The notes under the pieces: model-generated
The model's input: only the letters and a program-made list of their open reading frames with translations
What the model was told of the DNA's origin: nothing
Database searches by the model: none
Position numbers and translations under genes: made by a program
Shown: piece after piece, positions 43,835-52,191 of the stretch
How positions within the stretch are numbered: position 1 is the first letter of the stretch
Layout: each line of letters begins with the position of its first letter
DNA from: Melghirimyces thermohalophilus
Lineage (GTDB): Bacteria; Bacillota; Bacilli; Thermoactinomycetales; DSM-45169
Direction of reading: 5' to 3'
NCBI RefSeq assembly: GCF_900102685.1
Contig: NZ_FMZA01000006.1
Span: 62,001-126,000 of the forward strand
Length of the DNA: 64,000 nt

Positions 43835-43841
43835 CTGCACC

Positions 43842-43862
43842 GGCCCCCTGTGGGGGCTTTTT
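43842..43862 (+). terminator. Terminator between the two lipoprotein genes
   Basis: GGCCCCC-TGT-GGGGGC followed by five T. Confidence 0.8.
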
Positions 43863-43888
43863 AGCTAGGGATAAAAGGAGGTTGGTCT

Positions 43889-45223
43889 ATGAGAACCCGT
43901 GCCCTCTTGTCAGTACTGATCGTTTTGATGTTGGTGTTTTCAACTGGCTGCAGTACCTTGCTTGATGGGTTTGCTTCTGATTCGAACCAATCGGCCGCCG
44001 AAAAGAAAGAAAAGAAAAAGCCGAAGGTAAAAATCCCGGAGGAACTTCAACATATTCCGCTGCCGCCGGCAGGGAAGTACGCCGGGGATAGGTATGATTG
44101 GCAAAAGGTGAAACAAGAATTGAATGATATTCCGAAGGACGCCTCGGCGAAGGAAGTATTAAACCGCATGTACGAACTGGCTGCTGAAGATTATCGGCCG
44201 GTGATCCGGTATTACCAAAATTTCGATCCCTCCACCATTGAGGTGGAGCGAGGCCCGAATGGGGAGTTGCGGTTGAAGGAGTTACCCGGACAAAAGAAGG
44301 TGAATATTGCTATCCTGCTGGATGCCAGCGGCTCTATGGCTGGCAAGGTGGATGGCGGTGTCAAGATGAAGCTGGCCAAAAAAGCGGTGAAGGACTTCGC
44401 CAGCCAGATGCCTGAGGGGTCTGATGTCTCCCTGACCGTTTACGGCCACAAAGGATCCAACAACAAAAAGGATCAGGCGAAATCATGTAAGGGAATCGAA
44501 GAGGTTTACTCCCTTGGATCCTATCATGAAAAGAAATTTAACCAGGCTTTGGATCAATTTAAACCCACCGGTTGGACGCCACTCGCAGCCGCTATGGAAA
44601 AAACAGAGGACCGGCTCTCCTCCCAAACAGAGGCGGAAAACATCGTCTATGTGGTGAGTGATGGAAAAGAGACCTGTGGTGGCGATCCGGTTAAAGCGGC
44701 TCAAGCATTGCATGAATCGGACATGAAAGCGGTCGTCAATATCATCGGCTTCGATCTGGACAATGAAGGACAAAAGGCGTTGGAAGCGGTGGCGGAAGCG
44801 GGTGGAGGCGAGTACTCCTCTGTGGATGACGGCGCTTCCCTGGATCAATATTTTGCTGAGGAGAGAAGCCGACTCTATGATGCTTGGGCTGATTGGGCCA
44901 ATGAGCACTATGACAAAGCAAGCGATTTGAGCAGTAAAAAATACGATCAGCTGCAGAAGAAATCAAATGAAGTCTACGATATCACCCAGCGAGAATTGAG
45001 ACGATATGAGAAGATGACCGATTATCTGGAAAACGAGCGAGGATTTGAATTTGATTTTCTTCATGAAAAGGTAAATAAAAATTTTCGCTATCGGATCGAT
45101 GTGATCCAAGAGTGGAATTTTGACGTGGTGGACCATTTGCAGGATAAAGTGTTGTACAACGCCGACAAAATACAGGATGAAGTGCTAGAGAAAAGCGACA
45201 AAGAGCAGGAGAAACTGTACTGA
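43889..45223 (+). CDS. von Willebrand factor A domain lipoprotein
   Basis: A 444-residue extracytoplasmic lipoprotein. The signal peptide ends MLVFSTGC (Cys21), followed by a lysine-rich linker. The vWA domain (about 137-300) has a complete metal site: DASGS (Asp144), Thr in PTGWTPLAAAM and Asp in VVSDGKETC. The last 120 residues form a long charged helical region (RSRLYDAWADWANEHYDKASDLSSKKY onward) without a membrane anchor. Such proteins bind partners through the metal site; here no MoxR ATPase or ABC is adjacent. AAAGGAGG precedes the ATG. Role unknown, surface-associated. Confidence 0.88.
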   Translation: MRTRALLSVLIVLMLVFSTGCSTLLDGFASDSNQSAAEKKEKKKPKVKIPEELQHIPLPPAGKYAGDRYDWQKVKQELNDIPKDASAKEVLNRMYELAAEDYRPVIRYYQNFDPSTIEVERGPNGELRLKELPGQKKVNIAILLDASGSMAGKVDGGVKMKLAKKAVKDFASQMPEGSDVSLTVYGHKGSNNKKDQAKSCKGIEEVYSLGSYHEKKFNQALDQFKPTGWTPLAAAMEKTEDRLSSQTEAENIVYVVSDGKETCGGDPVKAAQALHESDMKAVVNIIGFDLDNEGQKALEAVAEAGGGEYSSVDDGASLDQYFAEERSRLYDAWADWANEHYDKASDLSSKKYDQLQKKSNEVYDITQRELRRYEKMTDYLENERGFEFDFLHEKVNKNFRYRIDVIQEWNFDVVDHLQDKVLYNADKIQDEVLEKSDKEQEKLY

Positions 45224-45271
45224 CGATTAATACGCTCTGTAGTCCATCACCAGGCGATTGATCCTCGTTAG

Positions 45272-45298
45272 GCACCCTGAGGGGTGCTTTTTTTTTTG
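45272..45298 (+). terminator. Terminator after vWA lipoprotein
   Basis: GCACCC-TGAG-GGGTGC hairpin followed by ten T. Confidence 0.9.
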
Positions 45299-45387
45299 TC
45301 GATTAAAAAACTTAACCGTTCATTCGTCCTACGCTTCATTTTCGGTCCATAAAATGGGAAGGGAGAAAAGTTGAAAGGGGCGTTTTG

Positions 45388-47013
45388 ATGGAACGACGTG
45401 TATGGGTGCTCTTCTTGATCACCGGTTTGCTGATCGCCTGCGTTCCTCCGGTATCCGCCAGTGCCAAGAAGGCCGATTGTTCCGGTGTTCAGCAGGAGGT
45501 AAGCCATGAAATTTATCAAATTCAGGGAGCGGGCACATCCTCTCCCATAGAGGGAGAGTCGGTGACCACCTGTGGGACTGTGATCGCCATATCGGATCAG
45601 GGATACTGGATGCAGGATACGACGGGAGACAAAGATGCGTCCACTTCAGAAGGCATCTTTGTCTATCACCCATCGGCGGATGTGGCACCAGGCCAAGTGG
45701 TGAAACAGCAGGGGACAGTCAAAGAGTACTACGGGTTGACGGAGTTATCCAGCCGCAGTGCGCCTGATACCATCGGTTCCGGCAGCCTTCCGGATCCGGT
45801 GGAATTAACCGCTTCGGTCGCTTATGATGATCTGGAAACTCTGGAAGGGATGCGGGTGACGCTGAAGGAAGCGACGGTAGTGGCGGGCAGCAATCAACAC
45901 GGCGAAACTTTTGTCGTACCGGGAACCCGGACCACGCGTGTTCATCGAGAGGACACCACCACGCCACTCCTCAAATTGGATGATAAACTGGAAAAACGGG
46001 TGACAGGGGCATCCACCTTCGATAGGGTATCCGGGAACCTGACGGGGCCATTGGATTATGCATACGGTGCTTATGCCCTCCAGTGGAATCAGGGATCCGC
46101 CGATGTCGCTGATACCGGGAACACGGAAAACCGTCTCCCAGCCGACGACGGAAACCTGACGATCACGACGTTCAACGTGGAAAACTATTTTGGGGTTGGC
46201 TCGGAAATCTCTCCGGGAGATCCGGATTCTCGGGTCTCTGAGGAAGCGTTTAAAAAGAAAACGGCGAAATTGTCCATCGCAATTCGCAGGCACTTGGGCT
46301 CCCCTGATCTTTTGGCTGTGCAGGAAGTGGAGAAAAAAGAGGTGTTGGAGGCACTGGCGGACCGGGTGTCGGCTGATGGAGGCCCCCGTTACACCCCGTA
46401 TCTGATGGAAGGGAATGATGGGCGCGGTATCGATGTGGCTTATCTGGTAAAAGAAGGTATCAAGGTGCGTTCGGTGGAACAGGTGGGGGAGTCGGCAACC
46501 ACCAAGGTAGAGGATTGCGGTCCCTTGGATACCGACCTTCTCTTCAGCCGCCCACCCCTCGTCCTGCGTGTAGAGGACAGCGAAGGTCGGTCGATTTCTT
46601 TGATCAATAATCATTTCAAGTCGAAAGGCGGACCTGATTCTTGTCGCAATGCCCAGGCGGAGTTTGTGGCCGATGTGGCCAACCGAGAAGCAGACGAGGG
46701 CCATAGCATCGTCGTATTGGGCGATCTCAATGCTTTCCCGGATGAGCAGGCGGTTCAAATGTTGGAATCCCAGGCGAAGCTGACCAATTTGGTCGATCAA
46801 ATTCCCGATCCCCGCGCCTTTAGTTATATCTACAGCGGAAAAACGCAGTTCCTCGATCACCTTCTGGTCAGCTCTGATTTGAGTCCGCGTACGGTGGAAG
46901 TCGATTCCGCCAAGATGAATCCCGACTTCCCCGTCTCCGATGAACAGGATGATAGCACCGCCCTCCGCGTCTCCGATCACGATCCCCTTCGAGTGGAGTT
47001 TGGACGGAAATAG
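45388..47013 (+). CDS. Secreted endonuclease/exonuclease/phosphatase family nuclease
   Basis: A 541-residue exported nuclease of the ExeM/NucH type. It has a signal peptide (about 1-27, ending PPVSASA), an OB-fold-like segment (about 45-215) as in YhcR-family nucleases, and an EEP catalytic domain from about residue 255: TFNVENYF, LLAVQEVEKKEV (metal Glu), SLINNHFKSKGG, VVLGDLNAFPDE, and SDHDPLRVEF at the end. Catalytic residues appear intact. It probably degrades extracellular DNA. Four cysteines could form disulfides. The ATG at 45388 follows AAAGGGG. Single-gene transcript between two terminators. Confidence 0.92.
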   Translation: MERRVWVLFLITGLLIACVPPVSASAKKADCSGVQQEVSHEIYQIQGAGTSSPIEGESVTTCGTVIAISDQGYWMQDTTGDKDASTSEGIFVYHPSADVAPGQVVKQQGTVKEYYGLTELSSRSAPDTIGSGSLPDPVELTASVAYDDLETLEGMRVTLKEATVVAGSNQHGETFVVPGTRTTRVHREDTTTPLLKLDDKLEKRVTGASTFDRVSGNLTGPLDYAYGAYALQWNQGSADVADTGNTENRLPADDGNLTITTFNVENYFGVGSEISPGDPDSRVSEEAFKKKTAKLSIAIRRHLGSPDLLAVQEVEKKEVLEALADRVSADGGPRYTPYLMEGNDGRGIDVAYLVKEGIKVRSVEQVGESATTKVEDCGPLDTDLLFSRPPLVLRVEDSEGRSISLINNHFKSKGGPDSCRNAQAEFVADVANREADEGHSIVVLGDLNAFPDEQAVQMLESQAKLTNLVDQIPDPRAFSYIYSGKTQFLDHLLVSSDLSPRTVEVDSAKMNPDFPVSDEQDDSTALRVSDHDPLRVEFGRK

Positions 47014-47020
47014 GGAGGAA

Positions 47021-47048
47021 CAACCCGGCTCATGGCCGGGTTTTTTTT
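47021..47048 (+). terminator. Terminator after secreted nuclease
   Basis: AACCCGGC-TCATG-GCCGGGTT followed by further T (run of eight). Confidence 0.92.
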
Positions 47049-47483
47049 GACCAGAGGTTTGCTGGAGAAGGGGTTCGGCAGAAGACAGGCCGGGGCTTCC
47101 AGCGTTTTCAGCAGAAAGTAGCAAGGATCCCACCATCACCTGCAGCCAGAAAGGGCCGTCAAAAATATGTTAGGCAAACTCGCCGCTTGATGTCTGTTCA
47201 AGGTCCATTGGGATTTCGAAGCAGATGATGCTTAAACACAGGAGGGATGCATCGCAAAATTCCTTTCTTTCCAAATATGAATAACTAATCCCCCCATAAA
47301 GGGCGGGGGGATCTATTCCTGGCTTGGCGGATTCTCGTCTACCGGATAGACATCTTTTGACTTTCATATCGGATTATTTTATACAATCCCATTGTCTGTG
47401 TGCCTGATGTTGAATAGAATAATATAAGAAAAGGCACTTATTTTTCGTTCGTCCAGTTCGGGAGAAAAAGGAGGGATCTGGAG
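47049..47483. other. Gene-free stretch
   Basis: No credible gene in 435 bases. It holds one strong hairpin (47288-47312). Short open frames on both strands lack ribosome sites and similarity. Confidence 0.6.
47288..47312. repeat. ATCCCCCC/GGGGGGAT hairpin
   Basis: A perfect 8-base inverted repeat with a 9-base loop, in an AT-rich setting. The form resembles IS200/IS605-type end hairpins, but no transposase or second end is seen. Confidence 0.4.
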
Positions 47484-47873
47484 ATGGATCGACTCTGTTT
47501 ACCCAATATCGGACCGAAGGGTCGCCGCTGGCGTTACTGGGCGACTGGGATCAACTTTGTGATGGTGGCTTTTACACTGATCGCCTCGGCTTCCGCTGAC
47601 TGGGGTTTTTGGACCAATCTGACTTTGGCCGTGCCCATCTGGCTGGGCTTCCTCGGCTTTTTTCAAGCTCGGGAAAAGACCTGTGTCTTCCTGGCTGCCC
47701 GAGGTTTGCGCTCTGTCGATGACCGAAGTCTCCCCTTCATGTCCGAGACAGAACAGATTGAAGACAAACAGGAACGGGCTCAGATCAAACGACAAGCTAA
47801 TCGAGTCCACCTCCGGACGTTGGGTGCAACCTGTGTCCTGATGACCATCGTTATCACCATTACAATCCTCTAA
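47484..47873 (+). CDS. Hypothetical membrane protein
   Basis: A 129-residue protein with two adjacent membrane helices (about 22-38 and 43-60) and a C-terminal helix (about 113-129). A cytoplasmic loop between 61 and 108 is charged (TEQIEDKQERAQIKRQANR). No family recognised. AAGGAGGGAT precedes the ATG. It lies 84 bases before the pseudokinase-like gene on the same strand and may be co-transcribed. Confidence 0.7.
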   Translation: MDRLCLPNIGPKGRRWRYWATGINFVMVAFTLIASASADWGFWTNLTLAVPIWLGFLGFFQAREKTCVFLAARGLRSVDDRSLPFMSETEQIEDKQERAQIKRQANRVHLRTLGATCVLMTIVITITIL

Positions 47874-47957
47874 TAGGGGCCTTTCTTTATCTGTTTTATT
47901 CTCCGATGTGCTTGAACCGGTAAGTAGCAGCAAACGAGAAGATGGAAAGGGAAATCT

Positions 47958-49247
47958 ATGCGTTATGAACGGTTTCAAGTGGAAGATGTCCTGACTTTTA
48001 TCTCCCACCAACTGGTGCAGGCCAAGACAGTGGATGGCAAAGAAGTGTACATGCAGGAGCTGGTCTCCACACGGCCGTTGCCACCGTATACGCAAGAACT
48101 TCTGTTGAATATGAGACTCCCCCATGTTCCGCCGGTAGTCGATGTGATGGTGCAGGGAAACCGGATTACATTGATCCATCCGCCTTTCTCAGGGGACCCG
48201 CTTCCCCTTGTTGTCAGCCGAAAGGATCCGATGAAGCCGGAAGAAGGACTCAAGTTATTTCAAAAATTGTTGCAAACGATGGAAGCTTTGGAGCAACTCT
48301 CCCTCCCGTTGACCACGACCTTGGATCCACGGAATATCTGTATAGCAGATGAACCCTACATACTTTTCTACTGGTTGATGGATGAAGAAGAGAATCAACC
48401 CGATGAAAAATGGCGGGAACTGCTGTTTTATGTGTGGACCGGTTCAGCACCGGGCAACCGGGTAGAGCGAAAGCAACGGCTTAAAAAAAATAAAAAGCTT
48501 CCACCGGAATATCAACAACTGGCATTGGAGTGTTTCGATCCGGAAAAAAGCCGCTCTGAGATTTTGCAACAAGTGAATCAGCTGTTGGATCAAAGGGCGT
48601 TTTCCCGCAAAAAAAAAAAAGAAACCTCCCTTCGAAGACGGGCGATCCGCTGGACGGTTTCCTCTCTTCTTCTCTTTTTAGCCGGGGGAGGGATCGGGTA
48701 TGCTGCCGCCTATATCCAGCACTGGATAGGCGAAGAAGGGAAATTTCGTCCCACTGCATCGGCGGAGGTTCTCCGGAATATGGACCGCGACAAAGTGTTG
48801 CCGGCATCCAAGGTGGAATTTTCCACATCTCAACCCACCTATCAGCTGCCGGCACTTCAACAAGGAGCATCTCGCCTCCAGACGGAATTCACCCTGGCCG
48901 ATCGACAACCCTTTTCCATCTCCTTTCAGGCGGAAAACCGGAAGGATTTTTACGAGGTTCGAATTGACAACGAGGGGCAGGTGTTGGTGATCCAGTATAC
49001 GGAACATCAGCATCAAGTCGTATCTCAAAGCTCCCCTTACCGCGTTGATCCCGACCGAAAGTACCGTGTTGAAGTGGAGTACCTGCCGGGTCGATCCTTT
49101 CAGTTGTCGATTCATGGAGAGGGGGAATCGAGGCCGTGGCGAGTCGTCGGACCGGCGCCGCCAGAGGCTTCTTACCAGGTTGCGTTCCGGGGGAGTACCG
49201 GAACGGTTTTGTATCACCCAGTTTTGATCCCCCCGAAAGAGGGATGA
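47958..49247 (+). CDS. Membrane-anchored protein with degenerate kinase-like domain and extracellular beta domain
   Basis: A 429-residue single-pass protein. Residues 1-210 resemble a protein-kinase fold stripped of catalysis: YMQELVSTRPLPPYTQEL with strand-like repeats, a hinge-like MVQGNRITLIHPPFSGDPLPLVV, and LDPRNICIADEPYILFYWL at the catalytic-loop position without the HRD Asp or DFG. A basic stretch with KKKK (residues 218-222 region) leads to one membrane helix (about 232-252). The outer 170 residues (FTLADRQPFSISFQAENRK onward) look like a concanavalin-like jelly roll. Not a known family to me. GATGGAAAGGG precedes the ATG. An A12 tract lies inside (48609-48620). Confidence 0.7.
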   Translation: MRYERFQVEDVLTFISHQLVQAKTVDGKEVYMQELVSTRPLPPYTQELLLNMRLPHVPPVVDVMVQGNRITLIHPPFSGDPLPLVVSRKDPMKPEEGLKLFQKLLQTMEALEQLSLPLTTTLDPRNICIADEPYILFYWLMDEEENQPDEKWRELLFYVWTGSAPGNRVERKQRLKKNKKLPPEYQQLALECFDPEKSRSEILQQVNQLLDQRAFSRKKKKETSLRRRAIRWTVSSLLLFLAGGGIGYAAAYIQHWIGEEGKFRPTASAEVLRNMDRDKVLPASKVEFSTSQPTYQLPALQQGASRLQTEFTLADRQPFSISFQAENRKDFYEVRIDNEGQVLVIQYTEHQHQVVSQSSPYRVDPDRKYRVEVEYLPGRSFQLSIHGEGESRPWRVVGPAPPEASYQVAFRGSTGTVLYHPVLIPPKEG

Positions 49248-49270
49248 TCGGCTGGAAAGGAGGTCATTCC

Positions 49271-49474
49271 ATGTATGAAGCAAAAACGTTGTGGCTGTAC
49301 GGATCGGTGATCTTATCCATTCCACAATTTTTTAACTGGCTGATATTTGAGATGCATCCGTCTATTCTCGTCTCGGTGGTGCTCGCCGTTTCTGTTGGAA
49401 TGTATTTTTTGACCAGTTTGTTCGACTGGATGGATCAACGGAAACAGTCTCGTTTTGTATCGGAAAGAGAATGA
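49271..49474 (+). CDS. Small two-helix membrane protein
   Basis: A 67-residue protein, MYEAKTLWLYGSVILSIPQF at the start, with two membrane helices (about 7-29 and 31-52) and a basic/acidic end. The ATG at 49271 follows AAAGGAGGT, 23 bases after the pseudokinase-like gene, so the three genes 47484-49474 form a likely operon. No recognised family. Confidence 0.75.
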   Translation: MYEAKTLWLYGSVILSIPQFFNWLIFEMHPSILVSVVLAVSVGMYFLTSLFDWMDQRKQSRFVSERE

Positions 49475-49483
49475 CAGATATGA

Positions 49484-49512
49484 CAAGCCCCGCCTGCAGC
49501 AGGCGGGGCTTG
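49484..49512. terminator. Strong hairpin after the three-gene cluster
   Basis: CAAGCCCCGCCTG-CAG-CAGGCGGGGCTTG, a perfect 13-base stem. T-richness is weak on both sides (TTGTCATATCTGTC on the minus strand), but position between convergent genes suggests a shared terminator. Confidence 0.7.
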
Positions 49513-49532
49513 AGGTGTCGAGACGTTTCTGG

Positions 49533-49670
49533 TCAGTGAATCTTTTTCTGTGTGACGGCTTCGTTGTTGGAACGGGCCGTTTTTTTCTTACGCTTCAGCA
49601 GGAAAAAGGGAATGATCCCCGCGGGTACCGGAAGTTCTTCTGTTACAGGCAGTGGTTTCTTCCTACGCAT
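49533..49670 (-). CDS. Short basic ORF, 45 residues
   Basis: Encodes MRRKKPLPVTEELPVPAG, a hydrophobic IIPFFLL, then KRKKKTARSNNEAVTQKKIH. Below usual length cut-offs. GAAGGAGGGG stands 6 bases before the ATG at 49670, an excellent site, and TTGACA (49771 down to 49766 on the minus strand) lies about 100 bases upstream with a weak -10. A longer start (49703) is possible. It is followed by the strong hairpin at 49484. The ribosome site makes it a plausible gene; function unknown. Confidence 0.5.
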   Translation of the reverse strand: MRRKKPLPVTEELPVPAGIIPFFLLKRKKKTARSNNEAVTQKKIH

Positions 49671-49877
49671 CCGCAACCCCTCCTTCAGCAGGTTGTTGAC
49701 CATAGGACCAACGTTAGAAGGAGTTATACTCCCTAACCTAAAGATAACGCGTTTTATACAGTTGTCAATAGAGTAATTTAACCGAATAAGGTGGATTATG
49801 CTCCAATTTGCCAGAAAAATGGAGAGTGACGAGGGGGATCAATGAAAAAACCTCCCGGGTTGGGAGGTTTTACGTTC

Positions 49878-50972
49878 TTATGGAGTCGTCTCCGGATTGC
49901 CGGTTGTGCCATTCGGCGCTTGGTTCTCTTGGGAGGGAACACCATCGGAACCTTCGGTCTCGGAATCCGAAGAGGGAGGTGGATCATAGGGCTGGCCGTC
50001 CAGGGTTTGGGTGGGGAGATCCAACTGCTGGCGGATCACATTGCTGACTCGCAGGCGTTCCTGGTCGGTAACGATATAATACCAGATCCCTTGCACATTA
50101 TTGTTGCTGTTTTCCCCGTTAAGCTTGATGGTTTCGATTTGATCTTTGGGGATGTTGCGGTATAGCTCCTGAAGAGCGATAAACTGTTTCATCTTCATAT
50201 TGTGCGTCACATTGTTGCCGACGGATTTTAAGATATCGTCGATTCTGGTGACAGAATTGATGCTGACGATTTGGTCCATCAAGCTCTGGATCACTTCACG
50301 CTGCCGCATATTGCGGCCGAGGTCCCCCCGGGGGTCAGATTTTCGCATCCGAACGTAGCCAAGAGCCCGTCTGCCGTCCAGATGAGCCGGCCCCTTTTCG
50401 TAATGTTCCATTTTGTTGAAGAGACGCATCGTAAAATCGAAAGGAATATTGACATCGACACCGCCGACAGCGTCTACCACTTCAATAAAGCCATTAAAAT
50501 TGACTTTCACGTAATAATCGATCGGTATATTTAAAAAGTCCTCTACAGTGGTGATCGTGTTTGTCATCGGTCCGACTTCGGCTTGTTTCCCGTAGTAAGG
50601 AGCCGAATTGATCTTGGTTCGAACCCCGTTGCTGTTGGAAATTAATACTTTGGTATCCCGAGGGATACTCACCATCTTGATCGACTTGTCGTGGGGATTG
50701 ACGGCGGCGATGATAAGCACGTCGGAGCGCCAATTCGTATCATCCGCACTGCGCACATCGGTTCCTACGAACATGATGGTGAAGGGGTCCTTCATGGTCA
50801 CTTGTTCCTGCCGTTTATCCGATCCTTGGCGGTTGAGAGGATCGTAGGATGAGTCCATAGCGCCCCAGACCTGATAAATAAAATAGCTGGAGGCACCGAT
50901 AATTCCCACAGAAAATAAAATCAAAACCCGAAACCACCATTTTCGGCGTTTCTTCTTTCTGACGTGTTCCAA
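49878..50972 (-). CDS. LytR-CpsA-Psr (LCP) family cell-wall ligase
   Basis: Membrane enzyme that attaches secondary polymers such as teichoic acids to peptidoglycan. Cytoplasmic basic N-terminus, one membrane helix (about 14-35), then the LCP domain: FMFVGTDVRSADDTNWRSDVLIIAAV and VSIPRDTKVLI, with DPRGDLGRNMRQREVIQ (conserved Arg residues). The C-terminus is a proline/serine/acidic tail (SSDSETEGSDGVPSQENQ). The frame starts with TTG at 50972 without a ribosome site; a well-spaced ATG at 51037 opens a frame joining it with a one-base shift (see findings). Domain assignment is firm, the start is not. Confidence 0.9.
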   Translation of the reverse strand: MEHVRKKKRRKWWFRVLILFSVGIIGASSYFIYQVWGAMDSSYDPLNRQGSDKRQEQVTMKDPFTIMFVGTDVRSADDTNWRSDVLIIAAVNPHDKSIKMVSIPRDTKVLISNSNGVRTKINSAPYYGKQAEVGPMTNTITTVEDFLNIPIDYYVKVNFNGFIEVVDAVGGVDVNIPFDFTMRLFNKMEHYEKGPAHLDGRRALGYVRMRKSDPRGDLGRNMRQREVIQSLMDQIVSINSVTRIDDILKSVGNNVTHNMKMKQFIALQELYRNIPKDQIETIKLNGENSNNNVQGIWYYIVTDQERLRVSNVIRQQLDLPTQTLDGQPYDPPPSSDSETEGSDGVPSQENQAPNGTTGNPETTP

Positions 50973-51156
50973 TCTGGATTCGATAAGCCATACCCCGCTT
51001 TTGTATCCAGTACATTACTTGACTTGGTTTTTTTCATCCGTTGATCCCTGTTTATATCTTTGTAGGGTCGGATGATAATATATTTGATATCAGGGCTCAT
51101 ACCCCACTCCGGAATAAGCAAACGGTGAAACCCCCTCTTTCTGTTTCAAGTCTTTG

Positions 51157-51861
51157 TTACGATCCTTTCGCACGGGAACGGCGGTATCGCCATAAAAGCA
51201 AGGCCATCACCAAAATCCCCGTTCCGGTGATTCCCCATCCGACGGGATTGGGAAATTCAATCTCAACATAAATCGGATTGGTAGTACCTGGTTTTAAATG
51301 CCAACCCAAGGTTTTCCCATTCTGAGAAAGGCGATCGGCATTGTGTTGGTCCGTTTTTATTGGAAGGCTCAATTTTAAGTTGAGATCCAACTCGTCCACC
51401 CAGACCTGTTCCAAAGGGTTATCTGCCTTCAACTGAGTGAGGTCAGCCTCGGTGTCGAGAGTGATCCGGTAAAAAAACCAACTTTTGTTGACTTGAACAG
51501 GACCGGTGGTGCGTTCTTCCGGAAGGGGGATGAGTCCCGCCGATTTCCCGGCAGGGGTCAACGCCTTTTTTAAATCTTCACCGGGGGGTTCCTCGACCAC
51601 GTTGTCCACTTGTTTTTCAGCGATCCACCCGATCTGATCGCCCTCTTCTGTTTTTCGGATCTGATAACCGCTCTTTTTGATCTGAGCCCGAAGCGGGTCC
51701 AATTCCCTCAGTAACAGCGGTTGGGTCAGGACCTTCAAACGGTAAAGGCCCGATCCGTCCGGGTTGACGGATATGTGGTAATCCCCATGGACGCAACCGG
51801 TTAACAGAATCAGCACAAAGAGGACCATCGTGGCTGCCCTCCGTCTAACAGGCCTTCGCAT
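51157..51861 (-). CDS. LppM/DUF3153-like lipoprotein with C-terminal membrane helix
   Basis: A 234-residue lipoprotein: signal peptide ending LILLTGC (Cys23), a beta-rich ectodomain (DYHISVNPDGSGLYRLKVLTQPLL, WFFYRITLDTEADLTQL), and a C-terminal membrane helix (GWGITGTGILVMALLLWRY) followed by RRSRAKGS. Lipid at one end and helix at the other, as in DUF3153 proteins. Function unknown. GGAGGAGGGAGG precedes the ATG. Confidence 0.78.
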   Translation of the reverse strand: MRRPVRRRAATMVLFVLILLTGCVHGDYHISVNPDGSGLYRLKVLTQPLLLRELDPLRAQIKKSGYQIRKTEEGDQIGWIAEKQVDNVVEEPPGEDLKKALTPAGKSAGLIPLPEERTTGPVQVNKSWFFYRITLDTEADLTQLKADNPLEQVWVDELDLNLKLSLPIKTDQHNADRLSQNGKTLGWHLKPGTTNPIYVEIEFPNPVGWGITGTGILVMALLLWRYRRSRAKGS

Positions 51862-52191
51862 CCTCCCTCCTCCTTAGGGTCCACCCGATGAACCACGAAA
51901 ATCTAACATTCCATCATAACACGTTCATAAGTTCCATGATAGGTTTTTGTATGATATAAGGGATGTAATATCAGATTAACGTATAAGAAGTCGGAATGGA
52001 AAGAAAAAAATCGAATCAGGAGAAAAACCGGTATAATGGATAGGGGAAATAAACCCAATTGACTAATCCCTTGGTTCGGTTGTATTTTCAGGGCTATCAA
52101 TTTAACATGGATTATCATAAGTGCTTGGACAAAATGTAGCGGCCGGAGGTTCGGTCGTCTCTTTCCTAAACGAAAAGCGGGGGAACGTGAG
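51862..52191. other. Divergent intergenic stretch
   Basis: AT-rich region of 330 bases between the LppM-like gene and the hydrolase gene. It contains a TATAAT (about 52032) and TATGAT-like elements on the plus strand, but no -35 is convincing. No gene or RNA recognised. Confidence 0.4.

Noticed and set aside
45805-47139. 444-codon open frame antisense to the secreted nuclease
   Set aside because: Shadow of a well-supported EEP nuclease gene; no similarity or ribosome site.
47170-47367. 65-codon minus-strand frame in the 47-kb gap
   Set aside because: No ribosome site, spans the C-rich hairpin, and shows no recognisable domain.
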